Part shown: in pieces, positions 1-11,297 of the stretch
Layout: the number at the start of each line of letters is the position of its first letter
Position numbering within the stretch: the stretch's first letter is position 1
Assembly (NCBI GenBank): GCA_033026295.1
Contig: CM065174.1
Span: 25,285,498 to 25,349,497, forward strand
Origin: Channa striata
Taxonomy: Eukaryota; Chordata; Actinopteri; Anabantiformes; Channidae
DNA length: 64,000 bases
Direction of reading: 5' to 3'
The notes under the pieces: model-generated
What the model was told of the DNA's origin: nothing
The model's database searches: none
What the model saw: only the letters and a program-made list of their open reading frames with translations
Position numbers and translations under genes: made by a program

Positions 1-1075
1 GTCTAAAAGAAATATGAGACTGGATGACGTATAATTTCCTTCTTCTAAACTCAGATAAAACTGAAGTTATTGTGTTTGGGCCTAAAAGTCTCAGAAACAT
101 GTTTTCCAACCATATTGTTACTTTAGATGACATAACTCTGGCCCCCAGTAGTACTGCAAGGAATCTCTGAGTCATTTTTGACCAGGATTTGTCATTTACA
201 TCACAGATAAAACAAATCTCTAGAACACTGCCAAAATTAGGAGCATCCTGTCTCAAAGCGATGCTGAAAAACTGGTCCATGCATTTGTTACTTCTAGATT
301 GGACTACTGTAATACTCTACTTTCAGGCTGCCCCAGTAACTCTATAAACTCAAAAAATGCTGCAGCAAGATTATTGACTGAGGTTGGTAAGAGAGATCAT
401 ATTTCACCTTCATTAGCTTCTCTCCATTGGCTTCCCATTAAATGTAGAATAGAATTTAAAACCCTTCTTCTTACCTATAAAGCTCTAAACGGTCAAGCTC
501 CATCATACCTAAAAGATCTCCTTGTACCATATCATTCTAATAGACCACTTCGGTCTCAGAATGCAGGCCTACTTGTGGTGACCAGAATTTTCAAAAGTAG
601 AATGGGAGGCAGAGCTTTAGCTATCAAGCTCCGCTCCTGTGGAACCAGCTCCCAGTCCAGATTAGGGAAGCACAAACCCTCTCTACTTTTAAGACTAAAA
701 CTCAAGACATTTGTCTTTGATAAAGCTTAGAGTTAGTTATAGTCATGCTGCTATAGGCTTACACTGCTGGGGGACTTGATGCACTGAGCCACTTTCCTTT
801 TCTCTTCACTCTCTCCTCTCACCCCATATGTCACCACTGTATGAAATTAACTCTGTGTCTTCTTTGTCCTGTAGTTGTCTTTCTCCCTCTCTGTCTCCCT
901 CTCTCTGTCCCTGTCCTCAGGTGTCCCCGGTTCTGGAGCCTTGTATCTTCCTGTGCACAGCTACTGGTCCTACCAACCTGCCCAATGTTTTCCACTCACC
1001 CCAACTTGTCAAGACAGATAGCCGCCCATCCTGAGCCTGGTTCTGCTGGAGGTTTCTTCCGTTGTCCAATGTTTA
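1..1075 (+). mobile_element. L2/Maui-type LINE, 3' half of ORF2 and 3' tail (degraded)
   Basis: The first 250 bases translate in pieces as LNSDKTEVIVFGPK, LDD and LSF, typical of the region after the L2 RT catalytic motif. The frame 299-730 gives DYCNTLLSGC, NAAARLLTEV, HISPSLASLHWLPI, FKTLLLTYKALNG, MGGRALAIK and LKTFVFDKA, the C-terminus of teleost L2 ORF2. Stops and frameshifts break the reading. A Pro/Ser/Cys-rich 3' UTR (820-1060) follows, and the final (AATTC)n end is absent. The 5' part is outside the window. Confidence 0.85.
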
Positions 1076-1989
1076 ATGACATTTATTTATATGTGCTACC
1101 CAAACTGGAACCAAAATAGCCAAGTTAAATATTAGTGAATGTGTCCTTTACGTGTTGCACCATGTATTTTATAGTAAGAAAGAAAAAAAATGTTTCTTTA
1201 CCCTAAATACAGATTCATACATAATATAAAACATGTGCATAAACACTGTGCAGCACATTAAAGAAGAAAAGAAAGCCTTATCACATAATTATGATTTACA
1301 GATCACATAAATATAAGAACACTTTAGAATCTTGTAGTGCCTTCAGAATACTGTAGTTTAGTAGTTAGTTACTGTAGATTAGTTAGATATTTTCAGTATC
1401 AGTACAGATGTAATTGTCAGTACTTACTATAGACTTTACATTGAAGCAAAACTGTCAATAGTTAATTCTGTGTATCCTACATAGCTTTCCAAAGTGTAAA
1501 AAAAAAAGTCAATAAAGCAAGGTTCAATTTGCAGAGCTTTGTGTATGCAGTCAGCCTTGTTTGTGTTAAGAAGGGAAGAAATACGCACATCAAAGTTGTA
1601 TCTAAAACCTGGAATTGTCAAAAAGGTATTATTTCATGGACCCATAAAATACTGGACACAGGAGGAAAGTTGAGGAAGTTTATTGATAATGTATATGAAT
1701 AGTGGCTCGGGGTACATGTGGGAATGGAAGTGGTGAACCAGAGATGAACGGCAGATCATAGGTGAAAGTTAACACGCTGGGGGACTCTGGTAAATAGCGA
1801 GGGGGAAAGCAAGAAGGACAAAAATTATTGTTCAAGAAAACAAAAAATCCATAATCTCAACACATAGTGATATACAGTATATTGAAGAGAAGGAAAGACA
1901 TTTTCTTTTAACTTGAAAATGAAGATGGGGAGAAATGCCACGTTAGTTTAATTGTGGATGGAATCATTTGAGTTAAATTATAAAAGAGG
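1076..1989. other. Intergenic, no feature recognised
   Basis: AT-rich sequence between two L2 fragments. I see no gene, RNA or clear repeat. Confidence 0.5.
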
Positions 1990-2395
1990 TTTCTTTGTCC
2001 CGTAGTCGTCTCTTTCCCTCTCTTTCCCCTCTCTCTCTCCCCTGTCTTCAGGTGTCCCCGGATTTGGCGCTGTGTGTCCTCCAGTGTGCAGCTACTGGTC
2101 CTACTAACCTGCTCAATGTTTTGTTGCTGCTTTTGTTGCTCTGTTCTTTTCTCTCTCCACTTTCCATTCAGCCCAACCGGTCAAGGCAGATGGCCGTCCA
2201 CCCTGAGCCTGGTTCTGCTGGAGGTTTCTTCCGGTAAAGGGAGTTTTTCCTCTCCACTGTTGCCTATGGCTTCGCAACGGGGATTTGTTGGATTTTCTCT
2301 AAATGTTTGTACAGTCTTGACTTTATTATGTAAAGTGCCTTGAGATTACTTTGTTGTAAAATGGCGCTTTATAAAGTTCGATTGAAATTGTTTTC
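1990..2395 (+). mobile_element. L2/Maui LINE 3' tail (5'-truncated)
   Basis: This is the 3' UTR of the same family as 1-1075 and 56083-57225. It starts at CTTTGTCCCGTAGTCGTCTC and includes GAGCCTGGTTCTGCTGGAGG. It ends with the characteristic TGTAAAGTGCCTTGAGAT and a poorly preserved GTTCGATTGAAATTG terminus. No coding part is present, as expected from 5' truncation during target-primed insertion. Confidence 0.85.
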
Positions 2396-4490
2396 AAACC
2401 ATAGATATGATTAATCAATTTACTTACAGTTTGTTCTTAAGAGTTGGTACAGTTTACAAAAGCACCCTACAGCAATTCTTTTAGCTGTGTGCCACCCTTC
2501 ACCAAATCCACTCACCCATATTTGCTTACTGCATTAACATTTTAATGCTGAATTTACAGTGTTACTTTTTTCTAAGTTGATCATCTTCACACATCTGGAA
2601 GCATGCTTCCATTCTTAAAATAAAGATAGCATGCTTTAACAATAAATTCATTAATTAACCATCAATTTTGCTTATATCACTTGCTTTAGGTGTTCCCTCC
2701 TTTTTACAGTCACTTCTTAAAAAATAACTAGAACCTTGAATTTAGACTTATATAACCGCCAAACAGTGTCTATCTCCTTTTCTGAAAGGTATCCTCTACT
2801 CACAGAAAAATTTAGGCAACTGCAATAGGCCAAACTAAAAACTATTTTTACTACTAGTGGATTTTTGGGTCCAGTGAATAATTAAGTGGATCTAGACAAA
2901 TGAAATGTTGTGGCCTGTTGAATAGCTATGAAATAAGAGAATTTAGAAAAGTCTTATCATTTCCCATAATGACTATCGCTACCATATGTAAAAATGCTTT
3001 GAAAGGCAGAAAACTTGATCCCCTCCCTCTGTGGCACGCGCAACAGCTCTGTATCCAGATGGGACGTGTACATCTATGAGAAGATGCAGTGGTTGCTCTT
3101 GTGCTGCATAAACTAAACACTTTTCATGTTACGCTGTTCATGTAACCTGGTGGCGTCTTCTTCTAAAAGGATTCTTTGGAATCATTTTATTCTTAAACAT
3201 GTCAGTGGTAAATTATTTACATTTGTATCTGTAAATTTAATTTTGTAAGCTTGCACCTGTTAACTGAGTTTTGGAAAAAATATGAAAAGAAGAATGGAGG
3301 TGGGCGAGGTGCTTGATGGTACAATACAAAGGACTCTTCCACAGGGATTTGAACCTAGTGCCAGATGCTGTGCACTTTATTGATGATTAGTACACAGCTT
3401 TGCGCACATGGTTATTATAGTAATGATGTACGTGTGTTGTTTCGCTGTTTGTAGCATTTTGTTTAACTATTTTTTTAAAGATCTAACCTTAATCTGACGT
3501 TTTTGTGCTTAACCATGTGCAACAACGATTGTTGTCTCTTAACGTAATGTTGTCTTGAAGTTTTTTTGTGTATATATAAATATATAGATAGTTAGATAAA
3601 AGTCGTTCCTGTGGTGTCAAAAAGTTGCTGCTCTGAAGCTTTCAAAAGTAACAATTTAATAAGTCTACGTTTGGATACGTTTGCACATGTTCCATTTATA
3701 CTTACACGTTCACAAAGGGCAGTATCGCATTTAACAAACCTCCATTAGCTGAAAATGAAAAAACAATAGGGAAACAAAAGGTTAAATGCCTATTCTACAA
3801 TTCATAACTCTCAGCGTCTAGAAAAGCTAAAAGCAGATTTAATGATAACTTGGACCTGATAAACATTTCCCCATAATTTTGCAGAAATCTTTGCTCTGCT
3901 CAGGTGTGGTCTACTGAACTGACTTTCACAGGAGAACACAAAATTACAATGACAAGAGAAAGTCTATTAATCCACTGGAGTTTTCTGCATTCATTGCTCA
4001 GCTGGGGATGTGATGTATTTGACAGACATAGAGAACTACAATATCCTGTCCTCTGTTGCCATTGAATAAATCTTTGAATATTTTCAGAGATAACAGAATT
4101 TGTCATTTGATAGGCCACAGGATTAATTGTAAAACCATTTTTTAAATATCATTAACCAAATATTTTCTATCCTATGTGAAATATAGTATGCTATAAGTAT
4201 GTATAGTATAGTATGTACTTATTCCTATTTTTTAATTTTTCAAAAGCAAAAATCATACAGATCTCAAAACAGTGCAAACAAAATGAATACACTAAAGACT
4301 ACATAAAGCAATAATACATCATCAGAATAAATAAATAAAATTATATAAAATCATTGTAAACATCGTCTAGATGTAGACAGGTATGGGTAAATTTATTTTC
4401 CTACTTTTATGTTCTCCGTAATGTTACTATTTCAAATCTGACATTATTAAATTAGCTTTTTTGACATACATCTCCGTACAAAGCTTTGTA
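2396..4490. other. Intergenic, no gene recognised
   Basis: AT-rich unique-looking sequence. Short open frames on both strands (for example 2926-3120 and 3900-4118 minus) show no family resemblance. A GTATAGTATAGTATG-like stretch occurs near 4185-4215. Confidence 0.5.
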
Positions 4491-4494
4491 GAGG

Positions 4495-4665
4495 AGGTGT
4501 GACCACAGGGTCAGTGGTTCGATCCCCGGTCCATTCTTGCTACGTGTTGAAGTGTCCTTGGGCAAGATACTGAACCCCAATTGCTAGGTCAGGTGAGCAC
4601 CTTGCAAGTGTGAATGAGCAGCTACATGGAGAAGCGTTTTGGTTAAAAGTGATATATAGGTGGGC
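4495..4665 (+). repeat. tRNA-headed SINE-like repeat, copy 1
   Basis: It contains a Pol III B-box-like GGTTCGATCCCC at 4518 and the family body GTCCTTGGGCAAGATACTGAACCCC. A tail follows with GTGTGAATGAG and a decayed AGTGATATATAGG. The same body recurs at least eight more times in the window. Confidence 0.65.
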
Positions 4666-5309
4666 AATTATGTACGTGCCACACGGGGGCAGTATCGTGG
4701 TTACTGTATCTCAAACAAGAAAGTAAGGTACCTTTTGCACTCTTATGCATTCCTACAACCTAAAACAGTTGAAAATGGGCTGCTTAACTTCTGTTAAGTT
4801 ATTACATAGAAATATTGACAGAACTGAAGCTTTTGTAGCGTACCTGTATGTTCGGTGCAAAAACACTTGTCCTTTCATGGTTTTCCAAAAGATCCAAAAC
4901 TTAAAGGGGTGAGGCTAGACTAACAACCAAGTTTGGGTGCAAGGGTGCAAAGAGGTAGCACCTAGGTTTGTAGTCAGTACTTCACTCTGGAGGGTTAAAC
5001 TGAGGCAGGCAGCCCTCATCTCATAAACAGAGTTGTCCCAAGCAACTTTTTGTGTAATAACTTTGTCAAACACACAGAACACCAGAAAATTGTAAAACAC
5101 TCCTGCAATACGTTATTACCATATTAGTGCCTTGTACAGCGTTAAGCGGAACCAGGGTTATGCGTTTGCTACGTACGTCAGTTTTTTTGTGAAAAAATTC
5201 CATTGCGCATGTGTACAATTTACAACACTCAGCATCTGTAAAGGTAAACGAGGATTTCAAGGTTAAAATGAACCTTTCTCAGACCTCTGCAGGATGCTCT
5301 GCTATGGTG
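4666..5309. other. Intergenic, no feature recognised
   Basis: No gene or clear repeat is seen. Two overlapping minus-strand open frames (4915-5100 and 5066-5260) have no recognisable content. Confidence 0.5.
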
Positions 5310-5755
5310 TAGTTTACATTTACATTTAGTCATTTGGCAGACGCTTTTATCCGAAGCGACTTACAAGTGAGGAACAGGCAAGCAATAAAATCGAAGTTAA
5401 GGAGAAAAACATCAAAGTAAAGTGCTATCAAAGAACTGTTACGGTTTCATGAGATGCAGGTACAGAAAAAAGAAAGAAAAAGCAGAAAAAGGAAGAAACG
5501 GAAGAGTTCTGTTTTCAACAGTGTTTTAAATGTATTGAGCGAGGTCGCTGAGCGCACAGAGTTTGGCAGCTCATTCCACCGCCGTGGGATTACTGAGCTG
5601 AAGAGTTTTCCTTGGTGTCTTCTGTGTGGCGCTGGGACTACCAGACGTTGTTCGCTGGCCAAGCGCTACGGACGGGAGGGATTGAATGAATGAGTTTAAG
5701 TAAACCAGAGCTGTTGAGTTGACTACTCTGTGGGCAAGAGACAGAGCTTTCAACG
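5310..5755 (-). mobile_element. LINE C-terminus and 3' tail (L2/Rex-like, fish '…AAGTCGCTT…AAAAGCGTCTGCC' tail)
   Basis: On the minus strand, LFSSVIPRRWNELPNSVRSA and FKTLLKTELF are the typical ORF2 C-terminus of L2-group LINEs (…WNSLP-SVR…F---LKT-LF). The 3' tail follows, with CTTGTAAGTCGCTTCGGATA and short ATGTAA repeats ending near 5310. The upstream part is frame-shifted. A second, + strand copy of this tail lies at about 18960-19170. Confidence 0.75.
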
Positions 5756-7320
5756 GAGTGTTTCATCATCTGCATTACAAAATGCACATGGGTCTATGTC
5801 AAATTGAAATCTTCTTCTCAGAAATTCTGCAACTGGGTAAAAGTTCTGAATTATTTTAAAGTGACATTCTTTGACCTTTGGGGAAATAGGCCATTTAATG
5901 AAATTAGCATGTGCTTTTTCGTTTAGAGACCTATTGTCTACATTTTGGATTAGCATATACACACCCATCTGTCACATTAAACTCTTTTATAATAAAATTT
6001 GATAGTGTCCTACTAACAATATAATACAATTGGGTATTTTTAATCAATATTATAATCAATAATGCCGATGGAATAGATTGACGATATTTGAATTTCTTTA
6101 TATTTATATATTTAATCTTTATATTTAATATAAATCTTTATATTTAATATATATTCATTCAAATTTATACTATATTTATTGGAAAATGTTCTATAGTCCA
6201 GAAGATCCCCAACAAATCAGTTTCAAACATAATATCTTACAAGGATTTCCTATTAAATGTTATTGCCCTTTTATTCCTTAAGGTAAAATTATTAGGGGAA
6301 AAGTTATGTGAAAATAATGTTTTCCAAAAAAGGAGAGTCTGTTTGTGGAAGTTTGACAACTTAATAGGGAGTTTGTTAACTTCAAAATCAAATTTCAAAA
6401 GCAACTCAATCTCTCCTAAGTCCTTAAATAGAGATCTTGGTATATGACCTTTTAATATAATGAGTTTTGTTTTTCCATAAGAATTGAAAAATAATGGAAT
6501 TTGCCTTTCTAATGTTTTTGAGTGAAACATATAATAAATGCCAAGGGCATATTATTTTCGATATGCCTTCAGCTTCTATTAAGACAACCCTCCCAAAAAT
6601 GGTAAGATCTCTAGCAAGCCATCGACTAAGTGTTTCTTCATGTCAGTTATTATATTTGTAATGTTTGAGTCTTCTCTTTTAGAAACATTTTTTTAATATT
6701 GTTAGACCTAAGTATTTACCTTGAGATCTGACATCAATTGAGACAACAGAAAAGTTGCCACAAGTATGAATAGGAAGTAGCTCGCATTTTTTAACATTTA
6801 GGTATAATCCGGAAGCTTTGGAGAAGGTAGTGACAAATTTCATGGCTTCTTCCACTATGGTTTTTTTTAGGAAAATGGCTGTGTCATATGCAAACAGTTG
6901 GGTGGTTAGGTTGAATAATTTTGGGGAGACTGGGCATCCTTGCCGAATACCCCTTTCCACCTTAAACGTCAGGGATAATCCATGGTTAAGAGATACTGCA
7001 CTATAAATGCCATTATAAAAAAGTTAATAATGTCACAAAAATCACCAAAACTAACAATTTTAGGGTTCCTAATAGAAATGTATGTTCAATGGTGTTGAAT
7101 GCTTTATAATCTAGGAACAACATCATCCCCTCTGTATCTATAAGCTCACTATAATCAAGCATATCTAATATCAGTCTGATATGATTGTGTATGTTCCTTC
7201 CTTACACAAAGGCAGATTGGCATTCATCTACTATTCTTGACAACCCTTCATTTAGTCGGTTTGTATCTCCAGTTATCCAGGAAAAGTTTATCTTTATGTA
7301 GTTAAGGTGATTGTGCCTTG
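5756..7320 (-). mobile_element. L1-type LINE ORF2 relic
   Basis: On the minus strand, 6679-6960 encodes GIRQGCPVSPKLF and FAYDTAIFLKK (RT motif, canonical FADD changed to FAYD). KASGLYLNVKKCELLP and GKYLGL follow. Frames at 6237-6530 and 5750-5968 carry ORF2 C-terminal fragments such as FYPVAEFLRRRFQFDIDPCAFC. The 7010-7320 part contains the degraded region before the GIRQGCP motif. Frameshifts and stops make it a relic. Confidence 0.85.
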
Positions 7321-7334
7321 CTTTCATGGTATTA

Positions 7335-7710
7335 CCATGACGCGTTGTTAAGATTTGGGAGATGTGCGCGTCGGGGCCTCTGCGACCCTGTGCGGCGTCC
7401 GGTTACCCATAATCACGGTTCCTCACACGTAGGTCCGCTTTGCTGTTTACGTGTATGGACGCACTGAACTCAGAGCTTTTACACTGCTTCTTATTTACCC
7501 ATTCATGCTCACAATCACACACAAACTCATCCATCCTCCATCAGGGGAGCTGCATAGCATAGCAAAGCTCACCGAGAGCAACTATTCAGTGTCTTGCTTA
7601 AGGACACATAGAGGAGGAGGAGCCGGGGATCGAAACAACAACCCCAGACTTGTTGGACGACTATCGCCTGCATTTTAGCATATATATATAGTTTAATCTT
7701 TGTAGATTAC
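7335..7710 (+). promoter_or_regulatory. CpG-rich promoter region with TATA-like stretch
   Basis: CpG dinucleotides are dense at 7335-7450 and again from about 7720 to 8060, against a CpG-poor background elsewhere. This is typical of a vertebrate promoter kept unmethylated. A TATATATATA run lies at 7681-7690, roughly 25-30 bases before a plausible start of the first exon. A minus-oriented SINE-like copy (about 7455-7665) sits between the CpG cluster and the TATA-like run. The transcription start itself cannot be read from sequence. Confidence 0.5.
7455..7665 (-). repeat. tRNA-headed SINE-like repeat, copy 2 (inside promoter region)
   Basis: In the minus orientation it reads GGGGTTGTTGTTTCGATCCC (B-box-like), then GTGTCCTTAAGCAAGACACT, then a tail with TGTGTGTGATTGTGAGCATG. 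It lies between the CpG cluster and the TATA-like run ahead of the myo18a first exon. Confidence 0.65.
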
Positions 7711-7714
7711 TTAG

Positions 7715-7977
7715 CGAAAATGAAAGACTTCTCCCCGAGAAGACCCGCGAAAGAGCAGATGTTAGCGGAACTGGTCAACAGCAGCAAATAACCGCGACTG
7801 GAATCTGACACAGTTCCGCTGTAGCTCCAGAGTGTGTCCAGCAGGGGTAGCTGCATCACAGCCTTGAGCTTAAGAGCTGGACTGGGAGCAGCCACCCTGC
7901 GGCTTCTCTTCCCAACGAGTCGAGCTGCAACCATTAACTAGGAACCATTGATGCAGCGTTCGCTCTACGGGACAAAA
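7715..7977 (+). other. myo18a: Putative non-coding first exon (5' UTR) of myo18a
   Basis: This CpG-rich stretch ends in a strong splice donor, AAAA|GTGAGTATTT, with the intron starting at 7978. The next good acceptor is at 10175, just upstream of the myo18a start codon, so this would be the 5' UTR exon spliced to the coding exon. The 5' boundary is a guess from the TATA-like run at 7681. A minus-strand open frame at 7707-7934 shows no recognisable similarity and is probably chance. Confidence 0.5.
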
Positions 7978-10175
7978 GTGAGTATTTATTTCGGTATTAA
8001 ACGTGTGCTTAGAGGAGACATACTGTTTGAAGACACCGGCGTTTTAAGGCAGACAGGCAGTCAGACGGACTGGATAGTTTTCGCTATATCCCAGTTTGGC
8101 ATTTGCTTCACTCAAAATTAGGGCAAAGAACCGAGGCTGCGACTGTAGCCAATTAGGCTAGTTAGCTAGCTAGTGAATTGCTCTTTGGAAAGTTAAGATA
8201 CGAATTAAGTAGTATTGTTTTTTGTCTTTAAGGACTTTTTTATCTGCAGTGGAATAGAAAACACATTACGTTAACAGTTTTATCAACATTCGGTAACGTA
8301 ACGTTACCCCCGCCTACCAAACAGTAGCTCAGGTGGCTAATGTAATCTTAGCAGAGAGGCTAACCCACGCCTATTCTAGCTAGCTCTGTTATGTTTTTTG
8401 TCTCCTTACATCCTATTCAATAAGGATTTGCACCGTCTAAGTTAGTGTCAAGTACTGGAATCGTCACCTCACCAGCTAAGTATATATACAAATGCAAGTT
8501 TAGAACAGTTGTGGGTGTTGGGTATTGTCGAGATCGTTTGCGTTTTGATGTTCCCTATCCCTGGTTATAATGACATTAGAACGTAACGTTAACCGTAACT
8601 CAGAGTTGATACAAAAGGAACACCATTACATTCGCTACGCCCTGCTTATTGTAAGGAAAGTTAATTACTGAATCATAGTTTTTTGGAAACCTTTTGGTAT
8701 TCTTCCCTCGAGGTAGTACTAACGTTATACGTTTGTAAAATTACTGATGATTTGTAGTCGAGTACTTTGTGAAATCCTCAGTGATGTGGGGTCATATTTG
8801 AGAAGTGTAATAAATAGATTTGGAAACGTGGAGGTGCAGTAACTATAAGACAACGTTAAGATGTGTATTGAGAGATTTCAAGATGTTCTGTCTTTGAGGT
8901 TTGAGCTTTTAGTGTCCTTCTATTGTCATGTATGATAAACAAAAGAAGCTGCATTAATATGAGAATTAAAATGGTGAACACTTCCTTTGTAGCACAGATG
9001 CATATAATTAATGCTTGACAAAGTTATGGTCAATTTTTAAACGGGTAGGGCAGGATCAAATAAAAAATAAAATTACCCAGTTTCTAGTTCATCTGAAATG
9101 ACTGTGGACAGTAAAAGATCGAACACTGCATCCAGCTCTACAATGAAATAAGATTTTAGCCAATTTATATTATTACGAAAAATAGAAAATCAATATGTTT
9201 TGGTCAACGTCGATATTGTGTCAGGGCAACACGAACAATTAATGTTAACTGGATAAATTGCAGACAAATGCATTTACTTTTCTCTGGCCCAATCGGGCAA
9301 CTCCATGATGCAATTTTACTCGAACATAGAGTTTACTTGCCCTGGGTGAGCAGGCAAGTATTAAAGACGCACTGTTTCCCGGAATTAATGCTCATTGACA
9401 TCCCTGTGTCATCCGTAGATGTCTTTATATCGAGTACTTTATATCATAGATGTCTCTACAGACTCCATAAAATGGCAAAAATATCAATTGATCACAGTGA
9501 GGTTTGTACCTGTGGCTTATTTGGAACATAATTATAATAATAGGCACACATGTTCAGCGTCATACCCTTCAAAACAATAGCTGTTTAAAGTAAGACTTTC
9601 CAGTTGTCTCTATATATTTTGTGAATTAAAGACTTTAAAACAGCCATAGATGTTCACATTTATGCAAAAAAGAAATATAAATTTAAGATTACCAAAAAAT
9701 TTTAATCAATCCTATTGCTTATTTATGTGTCACCCTATCCACAAGTAGGTTTAACACCATATTCTACTGCAGGGCTTGACATTCAACTTTTTAGACCACT
9801 TTCCCTTTTGGCTAGTAGCAGAGATGTTTTACTTCCTGGGAACCCAAACTTACTTGTCCGAAAAAGAAAATCTAAACCTTTTAAAAGATAATTAAATTAA
9901 ACAGGGTTTTTGACAATAGTTATATTAAAATAAAAAAACACAAAACAATAATATATAATCCCTTGTTTTCAAAATTAGTTTTTCTAAATAACTGGGCAAC
10001 TGTGGCTCAGGTGGTAGAAATTGTCGTCCACTAGGGTAAAACAAAATGTTGTTTTTCCTGTAACTAAATCACTTAACTGAATTTGTCTTCTAATGCAAGC
10101 TTTTGTCTTAAAGTTTAAAATAACTAAAGAGTTCAGTTTAGGTTAATGCAGTTTGTTCTCTGTTTCTTTCTGCAG
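7978..10175 (+). other. myo18a intron 1
   Basis: GTGAGT…CTGCAG intron in the 5' UTR. The first approximately 80 bases remain CpG-rich. A head fragment of the SINE family (ACTGTGGCTCAGGTGGTAGA) is at about 10000-10035. Stretches near 9280-9360 and 9775-9870 (GGGCTTGACATTCAACTTTT) resemble a dispersed fish repeat that also appears near 28215. No other gene is seen. Confidence 0.6.
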
Positions 10176-11297
10176 CACATTTTTCCCTGTTGCTCACAGC
10201 CCAACCATCTCACCAGTGAACTAATCTGGAGAAAAATACAGCCACTTTGCCCATAAACACAACATTTAATTTTCACCATGTTCAATCTGATGAAAAAGGA
10301 TAAGGAACGGGAAGGTAGCCGTAAGGAGAAGAAAGATAAAAAGGAGAGGATGTCTGCAGCAGAACTCCGCAGCCTAGAAGAGATGAGCATGAGGCGTGGT
10401 TTCTTCAATCTGAAGAGGGAGGCTAAACGTGAGTCTAAGAATAAACTTGAGATTTCCAACCCCATTCCTATCAAAGTGGTCAGCAGCAATGAACTCACCC
10501 TCACTGACATTGACACAGATGCTTTGAGCAACCGTAGCAGCATGATTCAGGATGATCAACTAAGTACTGCCAGCTCCACTGATGACCTAAAGGGTGAAGG
10601 AGGAGGAGGGCAGGATGGACACCGCAGCTCAGTACGTGATCGTGTGGCTCACTTTGGTTCACTTGCCAAACAGAACTCCTCGCAGGTGGGTCAGATGATG
10701 AAACGCTTCTCATTTTCCCAGAGGAGCAAAGAGGAGAGCCCTTCAGAGGGCTCCACACCCTCAGGCCAAAACTCTGCAGCCCCGTCACCTCAAGTAGAGG
10801 GTAAAGCTTTCAGTATTCTTCAAAAACACAGCCTCAAGCATCAACCTGAAGCAGTAGCTGCTAAAAAAGAATGCATACCTGAAGTAGTCGACAAAACATT
10901 TCCTGCACAGCTGCATCTGCCAGCTGTGATTGTACCAAGTGCACCAGAAACACGTGAGCTGGAGCTTCAGCGGCGCAACACTGGTGACTTTGGATTTTCC
11001 CTGCGTCGCACAACTATGTTAGACCGCAGCCCTGATGGGGGAGTTTATAGGCGTGTGGTCCACTTTGCAGAGCCTGGTGCTGGCACTAAGGACCTGGCAC
11101 TGGGGTTGGTGCCAGGTGACAGGCTGGTTGAGATAAATGGACAAAATGTGGAGAACAAAAGTCGAGATGAGATAGTGGAGATGATCCGTCAGTCGGGAGA
11201 TACAGTGAGGCTGAAGGTGCAGCCAATCCTGGAGCTGAGCGAGCTGAGCCGTTGCTGGCTGAGGAACACTGAGGGGCTGTGCAGGGAGCCGAGACAC
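10176..11297 (+). CDS. myo18a: myo18a first coding exon: N-terminal KE-rich region and PDZ domain (CDS from 10278)
   Basis: The acceptor TTTCTTTCTGCAG ends at 10175, and an ATG at 10278 lies in a CACCATG context. The exon encodes 340 codons and ends at CAC|GTAAGC in phase 0. Residues 1-25 are Lys/Glu-rich, as in the alpha isoform of mammalian MYO18A. A conserved block with MSAAELRSLEEMSMRRGFF follows, then a Ser-rich linker. A PDZ domain spans about residues 228-320, with the carboxylate-binding loop GFSL at 239-242 and GLVPGDRLVEINGQ after it. Inclusion of this exon defines the PDZ-containing form, known to localise to Golgi/actin through its N-terminus. Reading past the donor reaches a stop at 11334, so the donor is needed. 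Confidence 0.96.

Noticed and set aside
3290..3370. Second tRNA-like B-box (minus strand, GGTTCAAATCC)
   Set aside because: No matching A-box or stems are seen, and there is no second copy of the surrounding sequence in the window.
4500..4540. Possible tRNA gene (GGTTCGATCCCC B-box)
   Set aside because: No cloverleaf can be formed, and the same head occurs on repeated copies of a SINE-like family.
7707..7934. 75-residue minus-strand frame in the promoter as a divergent gene
   Set aside because: There is no family resemblance, and it overlaps the putative 5' UTR exon. CpG-rich sequence often leaves chance open frames.
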